Shown here: positions 17,112-23,871 of the stretch, piece after piece
How positions within the stretch are numbered: the first letter of the stretch is position 1
How the letters are laid out: the number at the start of each line of letters is the position of its first letter
From: a virus
Virus record (IMG/VR): IMGVR_UViG_3300024352_000023
Coordinates: 19,146 to 83,145 of that record
Direction: 5' to 3' (one strand)
DNA length: 64,000 nucleotides
Made by a program: the position numbers and the translations under genes
The notes under the pieces: model-generated
The model's input: only the letters and a program-made list of their open reading frames with translations
The model's database searches: none
What the model was told of the DNA's origin: nothing

Positions 17112-18284
17112 ATGGCTCAATTTGATTGGCCCCTCCAGAAAAACACCATTGGGGTGCAGGAGAAATTTGAGCTGACCAAATTCATCTTGACCAGTGACCG
17201 TTTTACCAACGGTCCCAAGTGTCGTGAGTTTGAAAACGAGTGGTCCTCCTGGCAGAAACGCCAGTTCTCTTTGTTTGTCAGCAGCGGTACCACTGCTAAT
17301 ACGTTGCTGCTGGACGCCGTACGTGAGTTGTATTTTGGCAAGCATGCCAAGTTAAAGATCTTCTGCCCTGCCGTGAACTGGGCTACGAACATCTCGACGT
17401 TCAAGCAGCAGGGCCACGAGATGTTCTTCTATGACATTGACTACGAAGCCTATTCGCCGTGCTTTGAATCTTTAAAGAGATTTAAGGAATTGGACATTGA
17501 GCCTGATGTGATCTATGTGACGCACATCATGGGGTTTGCCAATGACCTGCGGCAGATCAAAGAGTACTGGCCCGACGCAATCTTGCTGGAGGATTGCTGC
17601 GAATCCCATGGTGCCCTGGATCTTGACGACGAAAAAGTCGGCAATGCAGGCCTGGGCTCAACTTTCTCGTTTTACTTTGGGCATCACATGACCACCATTG
17701 AAGGCGGCATGGTCTGCACCGATAACGAGGAGCTGTACAACCTGATGCGTGCCAAGCGTTCTCACGGTATGTCTCGTGAGATGTACGGCTCGTACCGTCT
17801 GGCAGAAGAAGCCGCTGCCCCTGATATTGACCCGGCCTTCCTGTTCCCCACCGAAGGATATAACTTCCGCAATAACGAGTTGGGCGCAGTGATTGGCCTG
17901 GTGCAACTAAAGAAACTCGATAAGTTTGTCAGCAAACGCCAACAAAACTACTTTCAGTTCTACATGCACATGATGGATCACCCCTGGATCAAGCACTTAC
18001 CCAACCCGTTTGGTAACAGTGCCATGACCTTCCCGTTCCATTGTGTATCATCTGAGACACGCAATTACCTGATCAAGCATCTGCGAGCGATTGGCGTGGA
18101 GACACGTCCCTTCCTGGTCGGCAACCTACTCCGTCAGCCTTTCATGAGGGATTACAAGAAAAGTCCGTATTTGCCCAACAGCGAGGAGATTCACGACCAC
18201 GCCTTCTATATTGGCAATAACCATTTCATTACAGAGCGCCAGATCAAAGCCCTGGCCAAGGAGTTGCACTCATGCGCTGCCTGA
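17112..18284 (+). CDS. DegT-fold PLP enzyme with catalytic His: probable sugar C3-dehydratase (ColD/RfbH-like)
   Basis: 390 residues of the DegT/DnrJ aminotransferase fold: FVSSGTTANTLLLDA (PLP phosphate site), LLEDCCESHGA (Asp for the PLP ring), then FSFYFGHHMTTIEGG. In aminotransferases of this fold the position of H191 is the PLP-linked Lys; here it is His, as in ColD and RfbH, which remove the C3 hydroxyl from 4-keto-6-deoxy sugars instead of only transaminating. With Gmd supplying GDP-4-keto-6-deoxymannose, a GDP-3,6-dideoxyhexose (colitose-type) product is plausible. A final ColC-type enzyme was not seen here. Confidence 0.8.
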   Translation: MAQFDWPLQKNTIGVQEKFELTKFILTSDRFTNGPKCREFENEWSSWQKRQFSLFVSSGTTANTLLLDAVRELYFGKHAKLKIFCPAVNWATNISTFKQQGHEMFFYDIDYEAYSPCFESLKRFKELDIEPDVIYVTHIMGFANDLRQIKEYWPDAILLEDCCESHGALDLDDEKVGNAGLGSTFSFYFGHHMTTIEGGMVCTDNEELYNLMRAKRSHGMSREMYGSYRLAEEAAAPDIDPAFLFPTEGYNFRNNELGAVIGLVQLKKLDKFVSKRQQNYFQFYMHMMDHPWIKHLPNPFGNSAMTFPFHCVSSETRNYLIKHLRAIGVETRPFLVGNLLRQPFMRDYKKSPYLPNSEEIHDHAFYIGNNHFITERQIKALAKELHSCAA

Positions 18285-19006
18285 TCTCAACCATCATTCG
18301 CAACCGAGCCAAGCACGTTTCCACCTGGGCCAACCAGCTGCAGAGCCTGTGTGATGTGCACCAGGATACCGTTTTTGATCTTGTTGTCCTGGAGAACGAC
18401 TCAAACGATGGTACCAAACAGGCGTTGAATGCAGTTGAGCCCCTGCTTAAAAAGAAACTGAACAAGGTCAACATTGCGATCCGCAACTTTGATTGGCCTT
18501 ACTTCCACTCCATCAAGGCAGAAGAACGGGTCAAGTACCTGGCCATGGCACGCAACAAGACCTTATCAATTGCCGATGAGATTGTTGGCCTAGAGGCTTA
18601 CGACAAGGTGATCTCCATCGAACCCGATGTGACGTACAGCACCGTAGACGTAGGCCGGATGATTCATTCTGACCTTGATATTGCATCTGGCTACAGTGTT
18701 CTACCCCAAGGCATGGGTGTACCGGACTGGATTTATGACAGCTGGGCTACCAGGGTTAATGCTGATGACTCCGAGTATTTCGGCCCCAAAATTTCGGAGC
18801 TCCCCGATTGTCTCCCCTTAGCGGCCACCTTCAATTGTTTCTGTGTTTACAAGGCAGATCCGATTGCACAAGGCATTCGTTTTTCGGAAATCAACCCAAA
18901 AACCAAGCAATGGGATTGTGATACCACTACCATCTGCATGGAATTTGCCAAGAGAGGGCATGACAGAATTGGTATGTACAAGGTACCAATCCTTCATAAG
19001 CCCTAA
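18272..19006 (+). CDS. GT-A fold glycosyltransferase
   Basis: 244 residues. VVLENDSNDGT (38-48) and KVISIEPDV (112-120) mark the nucleotide and metal sites; the metal triad reads E-P-D rather than D-x-D. ERVKYLAMARN parallels the ARYRNMAL segment of the gene at 15211, so the two are related. It overlaps the end of the ColD-like gene by 13 bases, implying co-translation and use of its product. The acceptor is unknown. Confidence 0.72.
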   Translation: MRCLISTIIRNRAKHVSTWANQLQSLCDVHQDTVFDLVVLENDSNDGTKQALNAVEPLLKKKLNKVNIAIRNFDWPYFHSIKAEERVKYLAMARNKTLSIADEIVGLEAYDKVISIEPDVTYSTVDVGRMIHSDLDIASGYSVLPQGMGVPDWIYDSWATRVNADDSEYFGPKISELPDCLPLAATFNCFCVYKADPIAQGIRFSEINPKTKQWDCDTTTICMEFAKRGHDRIGMYKVPILHKP

Positions 19007-19022
19007 TGTATATCGTTGCCCC

Positions 19023-19028
19023 TATAGT
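19023..19028 (+). promoter_or_regulatory. TATAGT -10-like box
   Basis: TATAGT 22 nt before the ATG at 19051, matching the spacing of other boxes in the window. Confidence 0.4.
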
Positions 19029-19050
19029 AAGAACACCCAAAGAATCCGAG

Positions 19051-19248
19051 ATGTCTCTTTCTGCTCAAGTCAAAGAGTCTGTCATGCAGGCATCCGATAA
19101 CTTGCGTGATGCGATTGCATTTGCTGCCCGTGGTGAACACCCCATCGTGATCAGTATGTTGTCTGACATGATCACTAGGCTCGAATCCCTGGAGCAAATG
19201 GACGAAATCATGGAGAAGTTTGGTGGCCGAACAGAAAAGAAAATTTAG
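19051..19248 (+). CDS. Small helical hypothetical protein
   Basis: 65 residues from MSLSAQVKESVMQASDNLRD; an upstream in-frame start at 19006 would include a promoter-like TATAGT box, so the internal ATG is preferred. The body is a charged two-helix protein (DAIAFAARGEHPIVISML, ITRLESLEQMDEIMEKF). Function unknown. It begins a run of small basic proteins to 21034. Confidence 0.6.
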   Translation: MSLSAQVKESVMQASDNLRDAIAFAARGEHPIVISMLSDMITRLESLEQMDEIMEKFGGRTEKKI

Positions 19249-19408
19249 GCAGCCAACGGAACAAGAAAGACTAGAAGAATACTTCTGGCAGTTAGAACGA
19301 CTGATACCCAATCCTCCAAAGGATTGGGCTAAGTCTGCTCGTCCATGTAAGTGGGCTAAAATATTAGAAGAGAAGAAAAATAATCCTGATGTCTCAGGAG
19401 AGTGGTAA
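19223..19408 (+). CDS. Small basic hypothetical protein
   Basis: 61 residues using GTG at 19223 (a TTG lies one codon earlier). It overlaps the previous gene by 26 bases and the next by 20. The residues EQERLEEYFWQLERLIPNPP and PCKWAKILEEKK look like genuine coding sequence. No family recognised; the start is uncertain. Confidence 0.5.
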   Translation: MAEQKRKFRQPTEQERLEEYFWQLERLIPNPPKDWAKSARPCKWAKILEEKKNNPDVSGEW

Positions 19409-19673
19409 GTATACGAAACCAGAGTTACGCGAGCGTATCAAAGATCGTGTGATGGCTGGATCGAAGGGCGGAAAGCCTGGGCAGTGGTCTGCCCGTAAGG
19501 CTCAGCTTGTGGCCCAGGAGTATAAGGAAGCAGGCGGCGGGTATAAAGGAGGTAAGGGTGAGAAGCAGAAGTCCCTGGAGAAGTGGGGCAAAGAGAAGTG
19601 GATGACGAAAGACGAATACGAGAAGCGCAGTAAAGCTAAGTCTGCTGCAAAGAAATACAAAGAGAGTAAGTGA
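19389..19673 (+). CDS. Lys/Gly-rich small protein, DUF5872-like
   Basis: 94 residues, very basic. YTKPELRERIKDRVMAGSKG, GKPGQWSARKAQL and YKEAGGGYKGGKG are characteristic of a family seen in large viruses and phages that I recall as DUF5872. EKWGKEKWMTKDEYEKRSKAK closes it. Role unknown; a nucleic-acid-binding or virion-internal protein is plausible. The next ATG overlaps its TGA. Confidence 0.65.
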   Translation: MSQESGKYTKPELRERIKDRVMAGSKGGKPGQWSARKAQLVAQEYKEAGGGYKGGKGEKQKSLEKWGKEKWMTKDEYEKRSKAKSAAKKYKESK

Positions 19674-20632
19674 TGGGTAACTTATTTCAACAGCTTTTAA
19701 ATAAGGTTAACCGTGGTTACGGTCAAGCAGACAAGAATTTATTTGGTGGGTTGTTGCCTGGTGGTGCAGCAACACCTATAGGTGCAGCATTACAAAGATC
19801 AGGCATTCCTAAAAATAGACAGCCAAGTGATTTTGAGCGTAGGAAAGCATCATTAATTGATGCAGCGGCTACTGCCGTAAGTAATTCCCAACCTTTTGTT
19901 GAGAAAACAATTAAAGCATCTCCAGAATCGGTACAAGGTGCAATTGCTTCTGGATTAAATGCGCTTCCTTTTAGCGTTAACTTATTTGGTAGGTATTACA
20001 CAGGTTTAGGCGATAAGAATCTTCAGATACCCGAATCCGCAACTCGTGGCATTAAACAAGTTTTAGATACTTCTGTTGCAAACACTCAGAAAAGAATTAA
20101 AGAATCAGAATCAACAATAGAAAATTTATCTAGCATGTTGACTGCAGTTCGTAATAAACAATATCCACTTCAACAAGCAACTGCATCAGGTCCATTTGGT
20201 GGGTATGTACCACCAGCAGAAGAGATAAACAATGCTTTAGCCGAAGAAAAAAGTAAGTTAAACAGGATAAAACAAGGGGATATTCCTTTTTATGGTTACT
20301 CAGCAACTGACAGTAATCCTTTGACTTCACCTGCTACTTCTTTTGGAAGTCTGTGGTTTAGCCCAAATCAAAACGGATATAGATCAAACGAAAAATACGA
20401 TTTTGTTTACGGAGCTGCTGATGCAAAAGTTCCAAGTGGACCAGATCCAATGGGAGTTACCTTCTTAGATCCTTCTCAAGAAGCGGCTTTAAATGCTGCA
20501 ATGGGGATACAATTACCAGGAGGAAAAAAACAAATGGTCACAACAACAACGCATCCTCTTACCTTCTTTGGTCGTTCAGTTGTGATGAAGATGCCAGATA
20601 AATCGTTTACATATCCAATTAACATTCGTTAA
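19673..20632 (+). CDS. Hypothetical protein, possibly virion-associated
   Basis: 319 residues from the ATG overlapping the previous stop (TGATG); a GTG one codon earlier is possible. The N-terminus MGNLFQQLLNKVNRGYGQAD precedes small-residue-rich segments. A coiled-coil-like region (QKRIKESESTIENLSSML) occupies about 145-165. The C-terminal third is beta-rich (QMVTTTTHPLTFFGRSVVMKM). Composition resembles virion proteins elsewhere in the window. No family assigned. Confidence 0.55.
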   Translation: MGNLFQQLLNKVNRGYGQADKNLFGGLLPGGAATPIGAALQRSGIPKNRQPSDFERRKASLIDAAATAVSNSQPFVEKTIKASPESVQGAIASGLNALPFSVNLFGRYYTGLGDKNLQIPESATRGIKQVLDTSVANTQKRIKESESTIENLSSMLTAVRNKQYPLQQATASGPFGGYVPPAEEINNALAEEKSKLNRIKQGDIPFYGYSATDSNPLTSPATSFGSLWFSPNQNGYRSNEKYDFVYGAADAKVPSGPDPMGVTFLDPSQEAALNAAMGIQLPGGKKQMVTTTTHPLTFFGRSVVMKMPDKSFTYPINIR

Positions 20633-20634
20633 TT

Positions 20635-20835
20635 ATGGCTGATAAAGCTATACAAAAGGGATATACAAAGCGTTACCTCCCAGAGAGTGCGTGGGCTTCT
20701 TTATCCAAAGAAGAACGTCAGGAGACGGATCAAAAGAAACGTGCTGCTAGTCGAGAAGGAAAGCAATTTGTACCGAATACAGAGAAGGCAAAACAAGCCG
20801 GTCGTGCCGCCCGTCGTTATAAACAAAGTAAGTAA
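20635..20835 (+). CDS. Small basic conserved phage protein
   Basis: 66 residues. KRYLPESAWASLSKEERQET and KKRAASREGKQFVPNTEKAK, with an Arg/Lys-rich C-terminus, recur in phage and large-virus small proteins often adjacent to DUF5872-type proteins. It follows two bases after the previous gene. Function unknown, but the pairing with the gene at 19389 may be meaningful. Confidence 0.6.
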   Translation: MADKAIQKGYTKRYLPESAWASLSKEERQETDQKKRAASREGKQFVPNTEKAKQAGRAARRYKQSK

Positions 20836-20838
20836 ATC

Positions 20839-20844
20839 TATAAT
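20839..20844 (+). promoter_or_regulatory. TATAAT -10-like box
   Basis: Perfect TATAAT 22 nt before the ATG at 20867. Confidence 0.5.
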
Positions 20845-20866
20845 CAAAAGAGATACTTAAAGATTC

Positions 20867-21034
20867 ATGGCACAAGCTAAAAAGCCAGCTGCAGGCAAGG
20901 CAGTTCCCCCTAAAGGTAGAGCGGTTCCTCCCAAAGGGAAAGCAGGTGCCACCGATAAGCAAGCTGCTGCTCGCGACAAGTTCAAAGAGATGATTGCAAA
21001 GAAGAAGGAAGCTGCCGCGAAGAAGAAAAAATAG
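20867..21034 (+). CDS. Small Lys/Ala/Pro-rich basic protein
   Basis: 55 residues starting MAQAKKPAAGKAVPPKGRAV, with two VPPKG repeats, then a charged helix ending in a run of Lys. Histone-tail-like composition suggests nucleic-acid binding. It resembles the basic protein at 13498-13812 in composition. An upstream TATAAT box supports expression. Confidence 0.55.
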   Translation: MAQAKKPAAGKAVPPKGRAVPPKGKAGATDKQAAARDKFKEMIAKKKEAAAKKKK

Positions 21035-21039
21035 TGATA

Positions 21040-21122
21040 TCCTGACACAGGAGCAATTCAGCTCTGGGACTAATAGTCGAAAAGTCCCTCCACGTTACGA
21101 ACGTGGCGCTTACGGCAGCTGA
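21040..21122 (+). ncRNA. Structured leader RNA, three-way-junction-like
   Basis: TCAGCT (21058-21063) pairs with AGCTGA (21117-21122) and encloses two hairpins: GGGACT 21066-21071 / AGTCCC 21083-21088, and CCACGTT 21090-21096 / AACGTGG 21100-21106 (loop ACG). A small hairpin TCCTG/CAGGA lies at 21040-21052. A terminator follows and ends at the next start codon. The arrangement resembles a regulatory leader; no known riboswitch was recognised. Confidence 0.5.
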
Positions 21123-21139
21123 GTGAGAAGGAAGTTATG

Positions 21140-21166
21140 ATCCCGGTATAACAACCGGGATTTTTT
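21140..21166 (+). terminator. Intrinsic terminator abutting a start codon
   Basis: ATCCCGGT (21140-21147) pairs perfectly with ACCGGGAT (21154-21161), followed by six T. The T-tract ends directly before the GTG at 21167, so it could act as an attenuator or cover the ribosome site. Confidence 0.75.
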
Positions 21167-21847
21167 GTGACTACTCTTGTAGCCAACGTACCACCAGTCA
21201 AGGTGTGGGTACGCAGGGAGTATTTACGTGATCTGCGGGATGGGCATGGTGAGTACACGCCCGGCTATTGGGTGACGTGTAAATCCCTTACGGGTCGTGC
21301 CCTGTACTTTGAGACCTACTTGACGGAGTACGGTGCGTTGTATGACAAGCTTCCTATCAGTGCATTTCTTGCATGGGATCCCAACCATCCGAAAAAACCA
21401 GAAAGTCCAACACCAGACCTGGAGCTAACTGACCTGCAGTTTTGGAATGGATTTGATCACGGGCTTACGGTCATTGAAAAGAACTTGATCTTCAATATGG
21501 AGTTTCAAGTGATGACGCGTAGTGCGGGTGTAATGAAGGGCACATACTTATTTACGATTGACAATTATCATCCTCATAGAAACGAACCCGATTTCTACTT
21601 TGCGGAGTTCCCCGATGAGCACAAATCCCATAACATTGTGGCTCTGGACAACGGTCAAATTGGTGCTTATCCCAATAACCGTTGCCGCATGTGCGATCCA
21701 TCACTGACCAATCACAACCTCAAGACCCCAGACTTCAAAGTATCTACCCGTTACTTTGATGTGGAGCATGCGCCCAAATGGGGACGCTTGGGCGAACAAG
21801 ATGATTACTTCTGGAAGACACCCAACGAAATAAACACAGAAAGTTAA
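21167..21847 (+). CDS. Hypothetical protein with His/Cys-rich segment
   Basis: 226 residues from GTG 21167; no ATG lies near the N-terminus and a later GTG is possible. PVKVWVRREYLRDLRDGHGE opens a beta-rich domain. The centre has FDHGLTVIEKNLIFNMEF and DNYHPHRNEPDFYFAEFPDEH. NNRCRMCDP may bind metal. The end (YFDVEHAPKWGRLGEQDDYF) is conserved-looking. No family recognised. The start codon touches an intrinsic terminator hairpin, so expression may depend on read-through or antitermination. Confidence 0.55.
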   Translation: MTTLVANVPPVKVWVRREYLRDLRDGHGEYTPGYWVTCKSLTGRALYFETYLTEYGALYDKLPISAFLAWDPNHPKKPESPTPDLELTDLQFWNGFDHGLTVIEKNLIFNMEFQVMTRSAGVMKGTYLFTIDNYHPHRNEPDFYFAEFPDEHKSHNIVALDNGQIGAYPNNRCRMCDPSLTNHNLKTPDFKVSTRYFDVEHAPKWGRLGEQDDYFWKTPNEINTES

Positions 21848-21853
21848 CGTAAT

Positions 21854-21860
21854 TAGAATA
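21854..21860 (+). promoter_or_regulatory. TAGAATA box
   Basis: TAGAATA 18 nt before the ATG at 21879, a variant of the TA(A/T/G)AATA box found before late genes. Confidence 0.35.
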
Positions 21861-21878
21861 GAGAAAAGCAATACAGCA

Positions 21879-22586
21879 ATGGCGCGTTCTACTGATTTCC
21901 TTTATCGATACCGTGACGTTTTAAACAAGTTACGTTCTGATAAGGATTCTGGTTTATCCAATAAGCAGGAGCGCCGTACTGCGGCAAGGCAAGCACGTTC
22001 TGGCATCCGGAAAGATAAGGCTGCCGCCGCTGCTGCTGGTAATATTTATCAATCTCCTGCTGATAGAGCAGCTTCTGTTGCTGCCATTCCGCAAGAGTTC
22101 ATTGATCGTTATGGCTCTCAGGCAGGAAGTATGTATGCCAACAGCCAAGTTAAGAGCGCAGATCTGAACAAACAATACGCTGCCGTTGGTGCAACCCAAC
22201 AAGATATTGATCGTTACGGCAGTGATGCCTTAGATGTGGCGCGTGCACGTCAGTTAAACGAACTTCAAAAAAGTCGTGGTTTAGAAAGATTGACCGCTGG
22301 TTCACCAGAGCAACGTCAACAAGCTTTGGATGAAAGCTATCGGTTGGCGCAATCGGCTGGTATTCCTGCTGCCCGTGGATCCAAGGAAGCAACTCGTGAG
22401 TTCTATACCAAGGAGTTTGCAAAGTTTGGTGATAATCCAAACGTGTTTGGTATGAAGGATTTACTTGAGATGCGCAATCGTGGCGAGAGTGAAGGCGACA
22501 TTCGTCGTATGGCTTTAACCATTGGTGCCGTTGGTCCTCAGGCCCAGAAAGCATTAGGCCTTGGCTATTTGAACCGCAACTTCTGA
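21879..22586 (+). CDS. Hypothetical Ala/Arg-rich protein, possibly virion-associated
   Basis: 235 residues, mostly helical, with basic N-terminal part (NKQERRTAARQARSGIRKDK), repeated IDRYGS motifs (FIDRYGSQAGS and DIDRYGSDALD), and a C-terminal GNPNVFGM/DLLEMRNRGESEG segment. The paired motif suggests an internal duplication. Its composition matches the small late virion proteins at 52-54 kb. No function can be assigned. Confidence 0.5.
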   Translation: MARSTDFLYRYRDVLNKLRSDKDSGLSNKQERRTAARQARSGIRKDKAAAAAAGNIYQSPADRAASVAAIPQEFIDRYGSQAGSMYANSQVKSADLNKQYAAVGATQQDIDRYGSDALDVARARQLNELQKSRGLERLTAGSPEQRQQALDESYRLAQSAGIPAARGSKEATREFYTKEFAKFGDNPNVFGMKDLLEMRNRGESEGDIRRMALTIGAVGPQAQKALGLGYLNRNF

Positions 22587-22605
22587 TTTGACAAGTTGGT
22601 ATAAT

Positions 22606-22700
22606 AAAAAAGTTCCCGCTCTCTTTTGATCGGGCTAAGTCCTGGGAAACCAGGCCGCCAGTTCTGAGGTCCGTCGTTGGTTGCGGGTTGCCTTCCCTGG
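22606..22700 (+). ncRNA. Possible structured RNA upstream of tRNA-Pro
   Basis: A gene-free stretch with a perfect CCTGG-GAAA-CCAGG tetraloop hairpin (22641-22654), a CCCG/CGGG hairpin (22615-22634) and further GC-rich complementary segments. An extended -10 (TGGTATAAT, 22597-22605) lies just before it, so it may be transcribed as a leader to the tRNA or as a small RNA. Confidence 0.35.
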
Positions 22701-22706
22701 CGTCAG

Positions 22707-22780
22707 CGAGAATTAGCGCAGTTTGGTAGCGCATCTGCTTTGGGAGCAGAGGGCCGCAGGTTCAAATCCTGCATTCTCGA
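22707..22780 (+). tRNA. tRNA-Pro (anticodon TGG)
   Basis: Full cloverleaf: acceptor CGAGAAT (22707-22713) with ATTCTCG (22773-22779), D arm GCGC/GCGC, anticodon stem TCTGC/GCAGA with loop TTTGGGA, T arm GCAGG-TTCAAAT-CCTGC, discriminator A. CCA is not encoded. It would read CCN/CCA codons. Confidence 0.93.
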
Positions 22781-22855
22781 TTATTCAGATTCTCGATAAA
22801 TTGCGTTTATCAAGAATCCTGATAAATTATATTTACGCGTGCACAAAAACTATAC

Positions 22856-23134
22856 GTGGCTTGGGCTGATGCCAAAAAACGTATCGATAAGAATCGACAA
22901 AAGCTTCTGGAGTACAAGAAGACTTTGCAGTGCGAGAAGTGTGGGCTGGATGATCACCGCGTCCTTGAGTTCCACCACGTAGGTGATAAGGATAACAACA
23001 TTTCAAGTATGGTGAATCACGGTTACGCCTGGAGCAGGGTAGAGCAAGAGATCGAGAAGTGCATCCCTCTTTGCTGCAACTGCCATCGCCTGGAGCATTG
23101 GGAATCTAGTGTTCTTCAAACACATATTCCATAA
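22856..23134 (+). CDS. HNH endonuclease-like protein
   Basis: 92 residues from GTG 22856. CEKCGLDDHRVLEFHHVGDK gives the first Cys pair and the HH of the beta-alpha-metal site; CIPLCCNCHRLEHW gives the second Cys pair and the final His. This is a compact free-standing HNH nuclease, often mobile in phages, next to a tRNA gene. Its 3' end overlaps a convergent minus-strand gene by 29 bases. Confidence 0.75.
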   Translation: MAWADAKKRIDKNRQKLLEYKKTLQCEKCGLDDHRVLEFHHVGDKDNNISSMVNHGYAWSRVEQEIEKCIPLCCNCHRLEHWESSVLQTHIP

Positions 23135-23294
23135 TGCATCCATAGAGCTTGGACTTCATTTCAGCCAAGAACTCAACTTCAGGTGAATCAGTGTCCTCAG
23201 GAGGCCACTGTTCATGAACTGATTTAATTGTGTTGTAAAGAAACCGGAGACCTCTGATGTCCAGCTCAATAGTGCAAGCTGACTTGAAGGTCAT
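23106..23294 (-). CDS. Small hypothetical protein after Dps-like gene
   Basis: 62 residues from MTFKSACTIELDIRGLRFLY; this ATG overlaps the TGA of the Dps-like gene, while a longer frame exists upstream. The body (YNTIKSVHEQWPPEDTDSPE, EFLAEMKSKLYGCIMEYVFE) looks helical. Function unknown; coupling to the Dps-like gene suggests a shared role. Confidence 0.55.
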   Translation of the reverse strand: MTFKSACTIELDIRGLRFLYNTIKSVHEQWPPEDTDSPEVEFLAEMKSKLYGCIMEYVFEEH

Positions 23295-23845
23295 CAACCA
23301 TTCCGCAGCGTTGCTTTGACAAACCAAGCAGCTTTAAAGGCTTGACCACAGAGGTCAGCCATGTAGTTCTGGATATCAATAGCACCGACCTTAGCAGCGA
23401 TGGGCTCCAGCTTTTTGGTCTTCATGCCCAGTTCTTCCAGGTTCTTGTAGTACGTGGCGAGTTGATCCGTACCTTTATAGCTGGTAACGTGTTGAATACC
23501 AGGGCCAGCATCAGCTAGACCCCTGGCGCACATTGGCAGCAGGTAGTCCATGCTGCGAATGAATTCAGCAAGCGTATCAAACTGAGTCTGATGAGCCTCG
23601 TATTGGTCTCCAAGGAATGCGTGCACCCCGAGGAAGTTCGACCCCTCGTAGTTCAGGTGAATCAGATGGGCCTGTGTCTGAAGTTCCTTGAGGTAGGAAC
23701 ACAGGGAGATGCACTGCTGGATGAATGCCCCGACATCACCATTCTTTGATTTACCAGGAGCTTTTGGCTTCTCTTGTGGCTGAGGAGCAGTTTGAGGAGC
23801 GGGGGTTTGAGCTACGGGAACCGTCTGGGGGCCGGGGGTATACAT
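23294..23845 (-). CDS. Dps-like ferritin-superfamily protein
   Basis: 183 residues. A flexible Pro/Gln-rich tail (1-36) precedes a four-helix-type domain. LIHLNYEGSNFLGVHAFLGD (61-80) and QYEAHQTQFDTLAEFIRSMD (81-100) match the Dps ferroxidase signature: H63, H75, D90 and E94 are spaced 12, 15 and 4, exactly as H51, H63, D78 and E82 in Escherichia coli Dps; the second Asp (D67) is not conserved. Dps shells store iron, consume peroxide and can coat DNA. A phage copy could limit oxidative damage in an illuminated host. DNA binding by the tail is only possible. Confidence 0.75.
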   Translation of the reverse strand: MYTPGPQTVPVAQTPAPQTAPQPQEKPKAPGKSKNGDVGAFIQQCISLCSYLKELQTQAHLIHLNYEGSNFLGVHAFLGDQYEAHQTQFDTLAEFIRSMDYLLPMCARGLADAGPGIQHVTSYKGTDQLATYYKNLEELGMKTKKLEPIAAKVGAIDIQNYMADLCGQAFKAAWFVKATLRNG

Positions 23846-23871
23846 AGTCTTAATGCGCTTTTTCTAGTTTA

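Noticed and set aside
21035-21170. glnA/downstream-peptide or preQ1 riboswitch
   Set aside because: The conserved core bases of those RNAs were not found; only the general stem arrangement is similar.
22150-22734. 194-codon minus-strand open frame
   Set aside because: It runs antisense through a plus-strand gene and part of the tRNA region; composition is shadow-like.
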